64,000 nucleotides of DNA, taken from NCBI GenBank assembly GCA_012861695.1, contig JAAOOA010000399.1:8800147-8864146 (forward strand), written 5' to 3'. Within the stretch, counting starts at the first letter, position 1. Every line of letters starts with the position of its first letter. Below, piece by piece: positions 1-11,439 of the stretch. Both the position numbers and the translations under genes were made by a program. Below the pieces are notes generated by a model. That model did no database searches and was not told the DNA's origin. It saw nothing but the letters and a program-made list of their open reading frames with translations. This DNA is from Trematomus loennbergii (lineage: Eukaryota; Chordata; Actinopteri; Perciformes; Nototheniidae).

Positions 1-371
1 AATGTAATGGCAAACAATCATACAGGTCTTTAGTTATTTCAGTCTGGATGAAACACTCAACACTTGGCTAAAAAATGAAGTACGAAATTGCAACATAAAA
101 ATGCTACAGGAAGATGGACACCTTTAAAATTCCTGAGAGGCCAATATGAACAAATTCTGGTGATTTTTTTTTTAAGTCTGATCGATATAGTTTTCTAATG
201 TTTATGGCTTTAAAGAAAATCTAAGTTAGCTTATTTTACTAATTCCATTTGTTAAAACAAGTAGACAAGTTATGGCCTGTCATAGAAAAGTTATTTTGTG
301 TCTGAATTATTGTCCGTGTTTGTTACTGTAGTACCAATTCTGACCACAAGAGGCTGAAGGGCAACATTACC

Positions 372-691
372 ATTATTTATGGTCCTTGGTCTTGGAATGA
401 CCTTCAATCACGCCTCAAACTGGGCACTTGTCTCAATAGGATGTTTTAAGTTGAACTTGTCTGAGGTCCTTACCACCAGCTGCTCTTGCAGTAATAAGTA
501 GTGTACCTTTCTTACTGTCCTAGTGTGCACAATGTAGTGACTGCTTTTTCGTCTTTTGTTTTCTTGGTTATGTTCTCTGTATTTTATATGTTTGTGTAAT
601 GTGTTATGTGTAACGTTTCTGCCTTCTTGGCCAGGTCAGCATTGAAAATGAGATTTTATCTCAATGCTTTTATCTGGTTAAATAAATAAAA
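372..691 (+). mobile_element. LINE 3'-end insertion, U1 only
   Basis: About 320 bp is present in U1 and absent at the matching sites in U2 (about 22368) and U3 (about 43860), where the flanks are continuous. It is flanked by a short repeat (attacc). It encodes a fragment WNDLQSRLKLGTCLNRMF followed by stops, and ends in GGTTAAATAAATAAAAA, the style of fish non-LTR retrotransposon 3' ends. The clade is uncertain. It sits in a calpastatin intron. Confidence 0.75.
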
Positions 692-905
692 ATTACCCTT
701 GTTCTAAATAGTAAAAATACATAGTTTTCTTACAAGTTAGGTTTTCATTTCTCCATGCATTTTAAACACATATTGTGTGAGAGCCAGTCACTAACTTTCA
801 AACCAAGAACTTCAGGCTTCGATAGTTGATCAATACATGTTTCCCTACTGGCCTCTCAAGGCTTCCGTACACAGAAACAAAGGGAGATATAAGACTGTTT
901 TTTAC

Positions 906-3594
906 CCCAGTGGGTCGATACTCTGGTGGCAACGTGTCGTCTCTCTCCCCCATCTTAATCAGCCTTTCTTCTTTCAGCTTCTCCTCCTGCAAAAAACAAT
1001 TAAAAACAGATTACAATCAGAACAGCTGAAGTGACTGGCGACAATAACAAAATATTCTCTCTCATGTTACATTGACGAGGTCTTTGGTAGGAACTGGGGC
1101 GGGCATAGGGACGGGTGTGATGTCCTTCAAGGTGTCTGACAGAGCATCCAGGGCCTCCAGGGCATTGTCTGCTCCTGCGGCCAGCTGAGGGCACAAACAC
1201 AGACAAAAACATTCCGATCATGTTACTGCAGGGATTAAGAGAGTCCAAAAAAGGCTTGAGATGTACTCGTGCTGTGTTTACATCTGCGGCAGATTCTGTG
1301 GGAGCACATGCAGAGGACTTCACCGTCGAAGCAGCCGAGGAGGAAACAAATTCTTCCGCCAAGGCGTCCAGAGCAAAGTCTGCAGAGGGCTGAAGGAGTG
1401 ACAAATATAGGGTGTTTAATTTCTATAGGACTTTTCAATGCAAGAGGTATCCTTGCATCACATTGTATTCTTTAGAGCTACATTAACCAGTGCTGGATCC
1501 AGTGTGTACCTGTGCAGGGGGGGCTGAGGGGGTGATGACAGGAGCCTGGACCACAGGAGCGGATGAGGAAAACGCAAAGTCTCCAGATAAAAAGTCCAGA
1601 GCATCACCAGTGTTGATGGAGGGCTGCAGGACGAGGGGAAAATCAGGAAAAAGATGATTAAAGTATGATATTGGGAGATAGATATAAGTTGAAATAAGGG
1701 TGAGATGTCTGATTTATCAATACTAACAAGGTAAAGAGTGTTAACCTATCATTAAACTAAAAATATTGCAGACGTTCATTTTTCTCACCTCAGGTTTAGG
1801 AGCAGGCCGTTTTTTGCATTCCTCCTCATTGAACCTGTATTCTGGAGGAATGGAGTCATCCCTCTCTCCTACAAACACACCCTTCTTCTTTTTGTGTTTG
1901 TCCTCCTGTGAACACAAGTTAAAGAAAAAATTGGGGTCATTATTTACTACCAGGGCACACACTCAATCCAGTCTGCCCATCTAAACAAAGAATTAAAAAA
2001 CATGTATTTATACAGGGAATTGAGCCAGTATGGTCCAAATTAGGCAAGTTATGTGATTTGCACAAGAACGATATAATAGAGTGCCACAGTGACGCGTACT
2101 AAAACCCGGAAGTAAGCTGCGCATGGGTTCCTTGATCATAAATCTAATCGATAGATTTATGATCGATAGGTTTATGATTAAAAAATTATAAAAGTAGGGT
2201 AGACATATGGAAATTATCCGACTGAACAAAACGTGACCCGTCTCTTAAATGTGTGTCAACCACAGACCTTATTTCGAGCTATTTTCCTAAATCCTATGGA
2301 GAAAGGAACCCATGCGCAGCTTACTTCCGGGTTTTAGGACGCGTCACTGTGGCACTCTATTGGAGTTAGGTGGCCAGGCACTTTTTTTTACAAATTAAAT
2401 GTTTTGATTACCTGTGGATAATTATTTAATTATATGTTATTTTATTTGTAACTGCACTGCAGACAGAGTGCAGATCTACCTGGACATACAATGCAGACAA
2501 TAGAAGTGTTTATAATACTCAACACATTTTAGCAATTGTGTGTCTAATTTTTATCTATCAGTAATCGGCTACCCTGCTCTCAATATTGGCATCGACCTTT
2601 CAAAAAACGTACATCTGTTGACCCCTACTATATCTACCATTGATTATGTAACACATGATAAGCAACACAATCGTGTGGAATAGGTGAAGCAAAAACCACA
2701 GTTTGAGTTTTTCTAATGGGAGTGATTGTGTGTCTGTGAGTGTCCCATACCGAGATGATGTCCTCAGGTCTGAGTTTGGGGAGTTCAGCTTTAAGGAGGT
2801 CTTTTGGCAGCGTGTCACTGAGAGCACCGAGAGCATCCAGAGAGAAGGAGTCACCCTGAAGAGACAAGGAGAGGAAAAATATAATGAGACTGTCGTAAAA
2901 AAATAGTGAGATAAGTAAAGAAGATATATAATGCAAGATGAGGTGGTCCATTTATTTTACTTTGTCTGCAGTTTAGACGCATGTAAAAAAATGCATGTAG
3001 TAATAGAAGCAATACCTTATCAGTCTTGGGTTTTGGCTGGATGGACGTCAACTTTGTTAGGGCGCTCCAGAGGACAAACCGTTCTCTACAGGAACACAGG
3101 GACATACTTTAGGACATGTAGGTGAAGCCGTGGGGGACAGAAAACCCAAGGACAGGCAGAAAGAGCCCGCAATACAAAATCATTTCAATTTGTCATATAA
3201 ACACACACACAAACATACACACACACAAACACAGCAATAGCTTTACCTCTGGTGTCTTTTTCTTGGTTGCAGGAGGGGCAGGTGCCTGAACTCCAGAAGC
3301 TTTGGTTGTAGACACAAAGTCTTCAGAAAGCATATCCAGAGCTGGCAAGTCCTCTACCTTATTAAACCTGTATTTTGGAGCAATTGAGTCTTCCCTCTCT
3401 CCTACAAATACACTCATCTCCTTCTTGTGTTTGCCCTCCTAAAAAAAAAGTTGAGGAGATAATAATGCCTGTTGAGTCTTTCTGTGAGAAACTGAAAACA
3501 AATGTTACAATATGCCAACAGCCGAAGGTGTCCTCAAGGCTGTGAGCTCTGTGAGTGTTTGTGCTCCTACCGAGATGATGTCCTCAGGTCTGAC
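906..3594 (-). pseudogene. cast: Calpastatin copy A, truncated at 5' end and running off the left edge at 3' end
   Basis: Minus-strand exons, 5' to 3': 3571-3594 (remnant), 3247-3438, 3016-3085, 2751-2855, 1789-1905, 1510-1623, 1282-1389, 1071-1184, 906-986; later exons lie left of the window. Each is bounded by AG and GT, and lengths are multiples of three except the remnant context and 3016-3085. Calpastatin is a cytosolic inhibitor of calpains. Subdomain B peptides are visible: GEREDSIAPKYR (3247-3438), GERDDSIPPEYR (1789-1905) and GERDDTLPPEYR (906-986). Acidic A/C-type helices include DALGALSDTLP (2751-2855) and [10 protein letters not shown] (1510-1623). Exon 3016-3085 is 70 bp, where the other copies have 84; the 14-bp loss shifts frame and brings in TGA within the exon. 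The 1510-1623 exon is intact here (114 bp), unlike copies B and C. A pseudogene is the simplest reading. Confidence 0.88.
2076..2360. mobile_element. Miniature inverted-repeat element in a calpastatin intron (U1)
   Basis: It is 285 bp, with terminal inverted repeats of about 56 bp that match except for a single mismatch; the ends read ATAGAGTGCCACAGTGACGC. The middle holds a second palindrome around ATCGATAGATTTATGAT. It has no coding capacity. It lies between the exons at 1789-1905 and 2751-2855. Confidence 0.8.
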
Positions 3595-3807
3595 TTGTGG
3601 CCGGTTTATCTGGTTTTATCTGATGTACCAGCTAAACCAGATAAACCGGCCACCAGCTAAACCAGCTAAACCAGACATCCTGGCCAGTTAAAAAAACAGC
3701 ATACCAGCGGCTGGTCGCCAGCATCCATCTATCACCAGCTTATGTTTAATAATAGTATTAAATATGCCATGCTGGAAGCTTACCAGGATTCCAGGTGACC
3801 AGCATAC
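3595..3807. repeat. CCAGCTAAACCAG-rich repeat replacing the 5' part of a calpastatin exon (U1)
   Basis: Degenerate repeats of CCAGCTAAACCAG and ACCAGCATAC begin exactly where similarity to the A-subdomain exon stops. A 17-bp inverted repeat (3598-3614 and 3636-3652) can form a hairpin next to the break. It may be the end of a miniature transposon; I do not recognise the family. Confidence 0.6.
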
Positions 3808-4311
3808 ATTGTTTAAATACTGGTATGATTATTTAAACCAGAGAACATAAATATATTACAAAGATTCATTGTGTCATGTATTCTGGTATCTAGCAAAAAT
3901 AAAGACATTGTATAGTGTTCATAACATATATATATTTAATTTAATAAATAGCTAGTTAATATAATAAAATACACAGTAACAATACAATAATTATACAAAT
4001 AACAACCAACCTGCAAATCACCCTATACATACAAATAAATATATCTAAAACAGGTGCATTTGATTTAAAATAAAAGCAATAAATAGAATTCAATATTTAA
4101 ATGGTGACAAAAACAGTAACACTATGTATGATTAGAAAAAGGCAACAAAGAAAGTGTTTTTTGTTTTTCCTTGTTCATGTCCATAATGTTTCCCGTTGTG
4201 TAGCGTCCAGCCTTTCCCAATCTGGCCTGCATTTCTGTCTGTTGAACCCACTTCTTGAAGCAAACTGAAAAGAAATGTACAGATATAAGTACACTGTATC
4301 AGGAGGAGACA

Positions 4312-4557
4312 ACCACGGCATTGCCGTTCGAAAGCGCTGGAGACGCTGTAGTACATATGCCAGGCCTCTAGATGGTGCTGTTGCTCACAGAATCAACCCT
4401 TGCAAAAACAGCTAACATTTTTCAAATTGAGCGAAATGAGGCATGGCTAAAATGCATGATCTGTTTGGTATTTTGAAAAAAAAAAGTATAAATATGCCTT
4501 ATATAGGTATGGTCCTACACTATATTATTCAAATATAGCATGATAGGTCCACTTTAA
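4312..4557 (-). mobile_element. Partial TTAA-flanked miniature element, inverted (U1)
   Basis: The reverse complement matches the left half of the composite element at 10718-12862, from its TTAA end (GTGGACCTATCATGC) to the CGTCTCCAGCGCTTTCGA stretch. The other half is missing or too diverged to see. The ~180 bp to its left (4132-4311) has no recognised content. Confidence 0.65.
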
Positions 4558-6470
4558 TATATTTTTTTTATTTTTTTTATTTTTAATGTGGGAAGAGGGG
4601 GGGCGGCGCCCCTATGGGCCTGCCGCCACTATATACATTGACTCGAGTACTGTCTCATTTTAAAGTAGTTTTATAGCAGCAGTATAGTCTATTTTTAAAC
4701 TGTAAAAGTATTGCTACTTTTACTAAAGTAAATTATCTGATACTTCTTCTACCTCTAGTGTTACAATAACAATTAGCTCTACCGTTAAGGTAACATAAGG
4801 GATACATTTGTAACTTATGAAAAACGATTCAATATACAGCGTAATAGAATAAATAAAGTCTTTTAAATTATACTCATCCCGTCGTACAGAAATAAAAACG
4901 GCTTAGTTAGTTGGAGTATCTCTTCTGTGTAGCTAACTAACGTCGGTTGTGACTGCTCCGTGTCCATGGTAACAGCCATGCGTGATGACGTAAAGACGTC
5001 TTACGTTACGTGATCTCTCTAAACATGAAACGGGACAGACGATACAATTTCAGGAGGAGGACATTTTAAATGTGAATTTAATACATTATATAATATATGA
5101 TCCATCAATATTTTTTCTTTAAATGTATTTCTTTATACAGTATATATGTTTGTTTTCACTTTTTTGTACTGTATTTGTACCTACAGTATGTACCCCTGAT
5201 GTGATATCAAGGTGTTGTGTGTATATAATGTTTGATGTAAATATATATTTTCTTGAATAAAGGAGAACAAATATCTATATATATCTATATTGAGAATCAG
5301 GAGGCCATAAATGGTCTAAAATCAGGGAAATTACCATTCTGGCCAATAACCGATACCAACCAATAATCCAACATGTGAGAAATAATTGAATAAATAATTC
5401 AAAGAAATAACATCTCTTTATTGGATATAGTTTATTCTTCATAGGATTATTTTTTTAAAACAGTATATTAATTTCATGAAGATACATGACAAAAAACAAC
5501 ATCAAATCTTATAATAATAGTTAAGAAGCTGGAACCAGCGAATATTCAGCATTGTTGCCAGAAGGATGTTTGAGTAACGTAAAACGGTTATAGATAATTT
5601 AAGGACATTTGCTTCAAGTTTATATCCTTAATAAGGATGAAAATAATACAATTAATTATTTTCTATTTAAATTATTTGAAGATATTCTCACATTACATAC
5701 ATTACATTTTTTGTGGTTGCAATGCAACGAAACTGATATTTAATTTGTTTAAAGTTAAAGGTAATCATTTTTATTTAATATCTTAATTTATAATCTAATA
5801 ATATCTAATCTATCAAATGTCACACAAAAGAGTAAAATGCCTGTTATATATCCCACAGCCAGAGGGAATTAAAACCTGAAGAGATTCAGTTTATGACCAC
5901 ATAGCACAAAGAAAAGCATTACATCTTCATATTCTGGAAGCTGATTCACCAATTTTAGGAACATATCTTAAAGTTTGCATCCCTAAAGAAAAGGAGCAAT
6001 AAACACAATGTTTAACTCATTTGAAGATATTAATAACAGTGAGTAATTGCACAACACATTTTTAGGATAAATATAAGTTTAAAATGAAGAATTACATTTT
6101 TTATGAAAATGACTTTAAAGATGCATTAGAGTCATCATGTTAATTGGTAATAAGATTTCCTGGAATTGCCCTCTATTAAATCTTATATTATTTTAAAATG
6201 TCTATTATATTTTATCTGAAAAAACATATAAAAGTCACAAAATAGGAAAAAATCCTGTTTTTCGCAGGTCAAGCAGATACATGAACAGTTAAAACCCCAA
6301 ACATATTAACTTCAAAACCATATATAACAAGAGAAAACATTACAGCTCTTATCTTATCTCGCTACTGATAGATTATTCAGATCATTGTTGCAGCTGTATT
6401 CTGTAACACGAGGACTTTGAGGAAAGAAATACACCTTTTCTCTGATAAAAGCCGACACAGCAATTCAGCT
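4558..6470. other. AT-rich gap between calpastatin copy A and the lectin (U1)
   Basis: No exon or coding signature is seen. It holds a CCTCTAG-ended AAGTAAAAGTA-type repeat piece near 4680-4760, a U1-only segment at about 4979-5156, and TTTATT sequences near 5415-5436 that could be minus-strand polyadenylation signals for the lectin. The rest is unique-looking AT-rich DNA repeated in each unit. Confidence 0.6.
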
Positions 6471-9272
6471 TTAGAGCTCATCCCTCTTCTTCTCCTCCTC
6501 CTTGTGGAAGACTTTCCATCCGGCTGCTTCCTCCAGGCCAGTTGGACGTTGTCGTCCAATCCCTGGGCCCTTAGGTTCTTTTTCGCCTGAGACACAAAAA
6601 CTCATTTCATTATCGTTCCAATAAAAACAGATGATTTCTCTTTAGTTCACTCATCTGAAATGGTAGTTGTTCCCCTTATTTCTTCCAGTGTAAAGGCTTA
6701 CCTCAGGTTATGGAATAGTATTTGTACATTTTCCTAATGCATTTGGTGGCATGTGGCTAAGTTTCTGCTATTTACTTCTGCACATATTTACACGTCTTCT
6801 TACAAAATGCTTGGGTCCTGTTATTTGTGGCCAAAGTATTGAATGTATAATGGATATAGAATTTCATTCATGTTCATCTTGGTCCATTTCATTCGTATTG
6901 AAATTCATTTACTACTTTTCTTTCGTTGAATTCATTATTCTTTAATAGTTATTTATTTGTTTCCTACCTCTTTGTCTCTTGTTCTCATGTCATGTGAATT
7001 TCCTTTCTGGTGATTGATGTTTTGCATAAAAGTAGAAAACATGATTTACCTCCACCAACATCGCATCCAGAAAAGCGGGGTCGTTCAGATCCACACCGTT
7101 TGGTTTCTCCACCCTCACCTTTATCACTTTCATTGAAACAGGCACAGCTAAAAACACAAACAAACTTCATCAGTCACAACATTTATGGTGTCTTCTTTTT
7201 CAACAGACTCAATATCATCACTTGCTTTGACGTAGCTGTGAATTTTACTCACGTCCGTAGCAAATGAATGGTTTCTTCACTCCACAGTCCAAGTCCTCCC
7301 ATTTTCCAAGTTGTCGAAAGCTGCAGCCACACAACCTTTAAAGCACTGAGTTAGGTTTATTTTTCCAGTACTTGAAGGAGGAGTTGCTTCCATCGGACCA
7401 CTTCCAGGAGTCTCTGTAAAGGCCGATCCAAAATGAATCCCTCCGGTAACAGCTCACAATCTGCTGGTTCTCGCCTGGTTTCTCACACTGGCCAGGTCTG
7501 TGTGGTTTCTCTGCAGTAGCTCTGGGCCTCAGTCCATGTCATTGCTGTTGATGAGGACAAATGTTGCATTCGGCCCTGAAAATGGACCCCAGAGAAGCTG
7601 AGTAGAGGCACCACAACATACAGCCTGACATCAATGCCACATCTCTGGTGGTATTGATGCCTTTATAATATAAAATATTACATTTAAATCCCACACATTT
7701 GTACTTTGTAATTTGTAGTTCTGGGGTTTTTCAACACATGAATGTTGGCAAGAAACTTTAGTAGTATCAGTGGTGGAATATTCAGATATTTAGTAAAAGC
7801 AGGAGTACAACGATGTGAAGATACTCTGTTACAGGTTAAAGCTTCATTCAAATTATATTGATTCTATATTGTTCTTATTCTGTTTAGCACAGATGTATAA
7901 GATGTAAAACGTCTACCTAAAACAAGTTTGCAAAAAATGTATATACATAACTTCCTTTGACGTTATCTTTTAAATGAAACCATGTGAGAATTTTAGTGAA
8001 AAGGGAAATGTCTTTAGTGGAACTGCTAACACAAGAAAGAAAGTCACAAAGAAAAAAGGTTGTGAACCGCTAGTTAGATAAAGACCAATGCATTGTATTT
8101 CAGAAGCTTAAAATATGATTTTAAATGTGTAATATTCATTTAAAGTTATATATTCTGACCTGTGACATTGAAGCAGACCACCCTGAGGGGGATATTACAA
8201 TCTAAATGAATCCATTGTCCAACAGAACGAAAAGATCCGCATTGTTTATTGTGCTTGTTGCTTGGTTGTCCAGGCCCCCATTTTCTGAACTCGATCCCCC
8301 GGTTCGTAGAAGCTTGGGTCTGACATCGACCACTTCCAGGTGTCCCGGTCATCATGCAGCCCAATCCAGGCTGACTGAAAGCAAGAAATTGTTATAATTA
8401 TTACATCCTGTTGAAGCTTTTAAAGCTGCTGCTGAAGAAAATGTGTATGTTTAATAAAGAGAAGGTTTGTTGTGCCTTTATGAGACCAGCCTTGGTACAT
8501 GGTGATCTAATGGGAATCCCCTCAAGTCAACATTCATTTACAGCCTTGTTACTCTGACCTCTTCAACTTTATTACAGGGTTTTATGCTATAGCTTTGGCT
8601 TAAAACATTTTCAACTCTGTTTTAATACTCAGGTTCCCATCGGACTTTAAAACAGGTTTAGCTTTCTGTAATAATCTCTCCTTTTTAAATTTGACTCTAA
8701 AAGAAATGTAATTCATTTGAACTGAAAGACAGAGAAAAGTGACCTCACTTGGTTGTATTGGCCTGCCATGTTGTTCAGGAGCTTCACAACCTCCATGCTG
8801 TCTACAGTGGCCAGGTCTGTGTGTTTCTCTCTGCAGTATCTCTGTGCTTCAGACATGTTCTTTGCTTCAGAAACAAAATGGTACTGACGTTCAGCATGTG
8901 AGGAGACAGCGCTCAGCCCTGTAGAGACACACATTCATTTAGGCTATAACTTGACTTTTTGAATCACACTTTACTGTAATATGGCGCATCAATATACATT
9001 TTGACTTCTACTTCAAACAATTCACAGTGAAATATGTAGCTTTCAGCTGGACTTCATTTAGTTGTTTTTAAGCAAGTACCTTTCAAACAATATAAAAGGT
9101 GTTAAGAATGCAAAACAAGTAATTGTCAAATAGAATCAGAAATGTCTTCTCTAGTTATTTATCTCCCCACCCCTCAGGTTTACATGAAATAATAATAAAG
9201 ACATAAAAAGATATCCAAATATATAAAACACTTGCCTGCAGCTGCCATGATCAGCAGCAGAACTACGTCCAT
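6471..9272 (-). pseudogene. Two-domain C-type lectin, U1 copy, frame broken in three exons
   Basis: Exons, 5' to 3': 9236-9272 (signal peptide, [12 protein letters not shown]), 8749-8918, 8160-8374, 7253-7575, 7050-7147, 6471-6586. Exons 2+3 form the first C-type lectin domain ([41 protein letters not shown]). Exon 4 is the second domain, exon 5 a linker ([20 protein letters not shown]), and exon 6 a tail ([10 protein letters not shown]...). Exon 3 (215 bp) needs length 1 mod 3 and fails; exon 4 is 323 bp against 336 in U2; exon 6 is 116 bp against 117. The donor after exon 3 is GTCAGA, where U2 and U3 have GTAAGA. As it stands it cannot encode the full protein. The family is secreted and carbohydrate- or ligand-binding; the ligand is unknown. 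Confidence 0.85.
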
Positions 9273-9444
9273 CGTTGTTTGCTCTCTGACTGCAACTGTT
9301 GTTACAGCTCATAGTGTTTCTCATGAATGTCTTTGAGTAAGCTATTGTCATCTGACTTCATGCAAGGTCAGACGCAACAGATGTTTGCATAGGCAAATTG
9401 TTCGGGTTATGTTAAATACAGGACCCAGTCGCAGAAAAGGACTT

Positions 9445-10140
9445 GAGAATCAGAATCAGAATTCTGAAGTAGGTTTACACATATGAGGAATTTGCTTTGG
9501 TTTATGTGGTGCATACAAAGACGAAGAAAGAAGAATATGTACTAAACAAAATAAAAAAAATGTTATAACAGCTATTTAAAAAAACTTTTAAGAAATATAA
9601 TTCTCTAAGAAACTGGGTACAGTCAAATGTAATAAAACATGAAAAATACTATGTACTATATCCAAAGTGGAGAGCTGTGCTGATATAAAGAGGTAGTGTG
9701 GAGAAGAAATGTGCACCACATTTGTAGGATTCGCACGATGTGACTTAATGTAATACATAATGTTTTTATGGGGTGGTAGAAGTCAGTGTCCGTGGGGGTC
9801 CCGGCCCTTGTTGATGAGACCGGTAGCAGAGGGGAGGAAACTGTTCAGGTGGCGAGAGGTTTTGGTCCTGATGGAGCGCAGCCTCCTCCAGAGGGGAGAG
9901 GGGTAAACAGTTTGTGTCTGCAGAGCGGATGATACGCTGAAACCTTCCTTTGTCCTTAGCTGTAGCTGCAGCGTACCAGATGGTGATGGAGGAGGTGAGG
10001 ATGGACTCGATGATGGTGGTGTAGAAACCATCATCGACTTTGGCAGGTAGAATTTCTTCAGCTGCTGCAGGAAAAACATCCGGTGCAGCTGGGAGAGCTT
10101 GTCCCGAATGTCCGCAGAGGGTAAAGTTCAACATATTTAT
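9445..10140 (-). mobile_element. LINE reverse-transcriptase C-terminal and 3' tail fragment (U1)
   Basis: On the minus strand, pieces of a non-LTR retrotransposon ORF appear in shifting frames: MFFLQQLKKFYLPKSMM, YTTIIESILTSSITIWYAAA, SIRTKTSRHLNSFLPSATGL. They are followed by a 3' tail ending in (TTCTGA)n-like repeats at about 9445-9468. 5'-truncated and degenerate. Its tail stops only about 170 bp upstream of the lectin start codon. Confidence 0.75.
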
Positions 10141-10429
10141 TGTTGTATACTCAGGCAGATGATGAAGAAAGGGTAGCGGAAACCGTTGGCGGTTGTCGAT
10201 GTGTCACGACCGATGGGAGCCTGGTGTGAAGACTTGCTACATGCGCAGACAGAGCACGAAAACTAGAGAGTCCGCCTCCATGGAAGTCCACTAGAAGTGA
10301 CGTTTCAGGAGGGATAGGGTCCGATTGATACCCGGGTGGAAGGCAAGCGGAAGAGTGGGTGAATGGGAACTTGTGAGCGGTCAGGTACAACGGTTATCCG
10401 GACTGTTACCTGGATCTGGCTCTTTCTAT

Positions 10430-10625
10430 GTGTTCCTCACTGAGCTCTCAATCTCCCACGTCACAGCGCCCACCACCCTGGTAGCGGGAATTATGGTGTC
10501 AGGAACTGTGGAGTCATGATCCCCTGCAAACTGCCGGGACAGAGCGTCAGGTTTGTAGGTTTCTAGAATCGGAACGATAGGTAAAGGTAAAGTTGAATCT
10601 GCCAAAAATGAAAGCCCAGCAGACT
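10430..10625 (-). mobile_element. Ty3/gypsy pol fragment: RNase H end and linker (U1, left copy)
   Basis: The minus strand reads ADSTLPLPIVPILETYKPDA then LSRQFAGDHDSTVPDTIIPA and RVVGAVTWEIESSV, the usual RNase H-to-integrase linker of gypsy elements (KPDALSR and VTWEIE motifs). It is cut on the right by the composite miniature element. The 10141-10429 stretch to its left may be decayed integrase but is not clearly readable. Confidence 0.65.
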
Positions 10626-11439
10626 TGACAAGAGTTTAATCATTTGGCAGTTTTTATGTAGGCCAGAATCAAAATGTACTCAAGTAAAAGTAGAAAAGTA
10701 TTGGCATCAGAAAATACTTAAAGTGGACCTATCATGCTATATTTAAATGATATATTGTAGGGCCATACCTATATAAGGTATATTTATACGTTTCTGTTTT
10801 CAAAATACCAAACAGATCATGCATTTTAGCCATGCCTCATTTCGCTCTATGTGCTGTTTGCTGACCACGGGTCTGATTCTGCTGACCACGCCCCCCTACA
10901 GGAGAGGGTAGCCGTGCTCTGATCAGCTGCTGGGCTGTCAGAAGAGGGGGAGAAAAAGAGATCTCCGTCCTCCGTGTTTTATTATATAGAGTCGTTATTC
11001 ATTTGTTTTAAAGCTCAATAAATAACAAAGAAGACCTTTGACCGGCACTTTTCAAATTTTGTCCGGAAGATTTAAACTTTAACGGACATCTTGACCGGCG
11101 AAAGAAACTGAAACTGAAACTCTGCTGCACGGTCCCCTCGTTCCTTGGAAGAGGCGGAGAGGTGGGTGTTTGTCATCTGCTGGTGGACTAACCGGAGAGA
11201 ATTACAGTGCTTGCCTCGACGGGGAGGGATTGCATTGAATTAAAGCAGCGGGAGCAAACGCTTGCCTCGGGGAGGGAGAAAAAAAGCCACAGCGGAGAAT
11301 AAACAGAAGGGTAACCATGGTAACTATGGGCGGGAAGTCTTCTTCGCTGCTTTTGTGGCAGACTACAGCGCCACTTACAGGCCTGGCATATGTACTACAG
11401 CGTCTCCAGCGCTTTCGAGCGGCAATGGCCGGCCGTGGC

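Noticed and set aside
4132..4356. Possible small gene or exon (LLQEVGSTDRNAGQIGKGW)
   Set aside because: It partly overlaps the inverted TTAA element. The frame changes between units through single-base indels and no clear splice pair or family match is visible.
7010..7267. Plus-strand frames over lectin exons
   Set aside because: They are complements of exons 5 and 4 of the lectin, whose splice sites and domain motifs are all on the minus strand.
10151..10390. Proline/serine-rich minus-strand frame next to the LINE
   Set aside because: Probably decayed gypsy sequence; the frame is broken between units and shows no domain.
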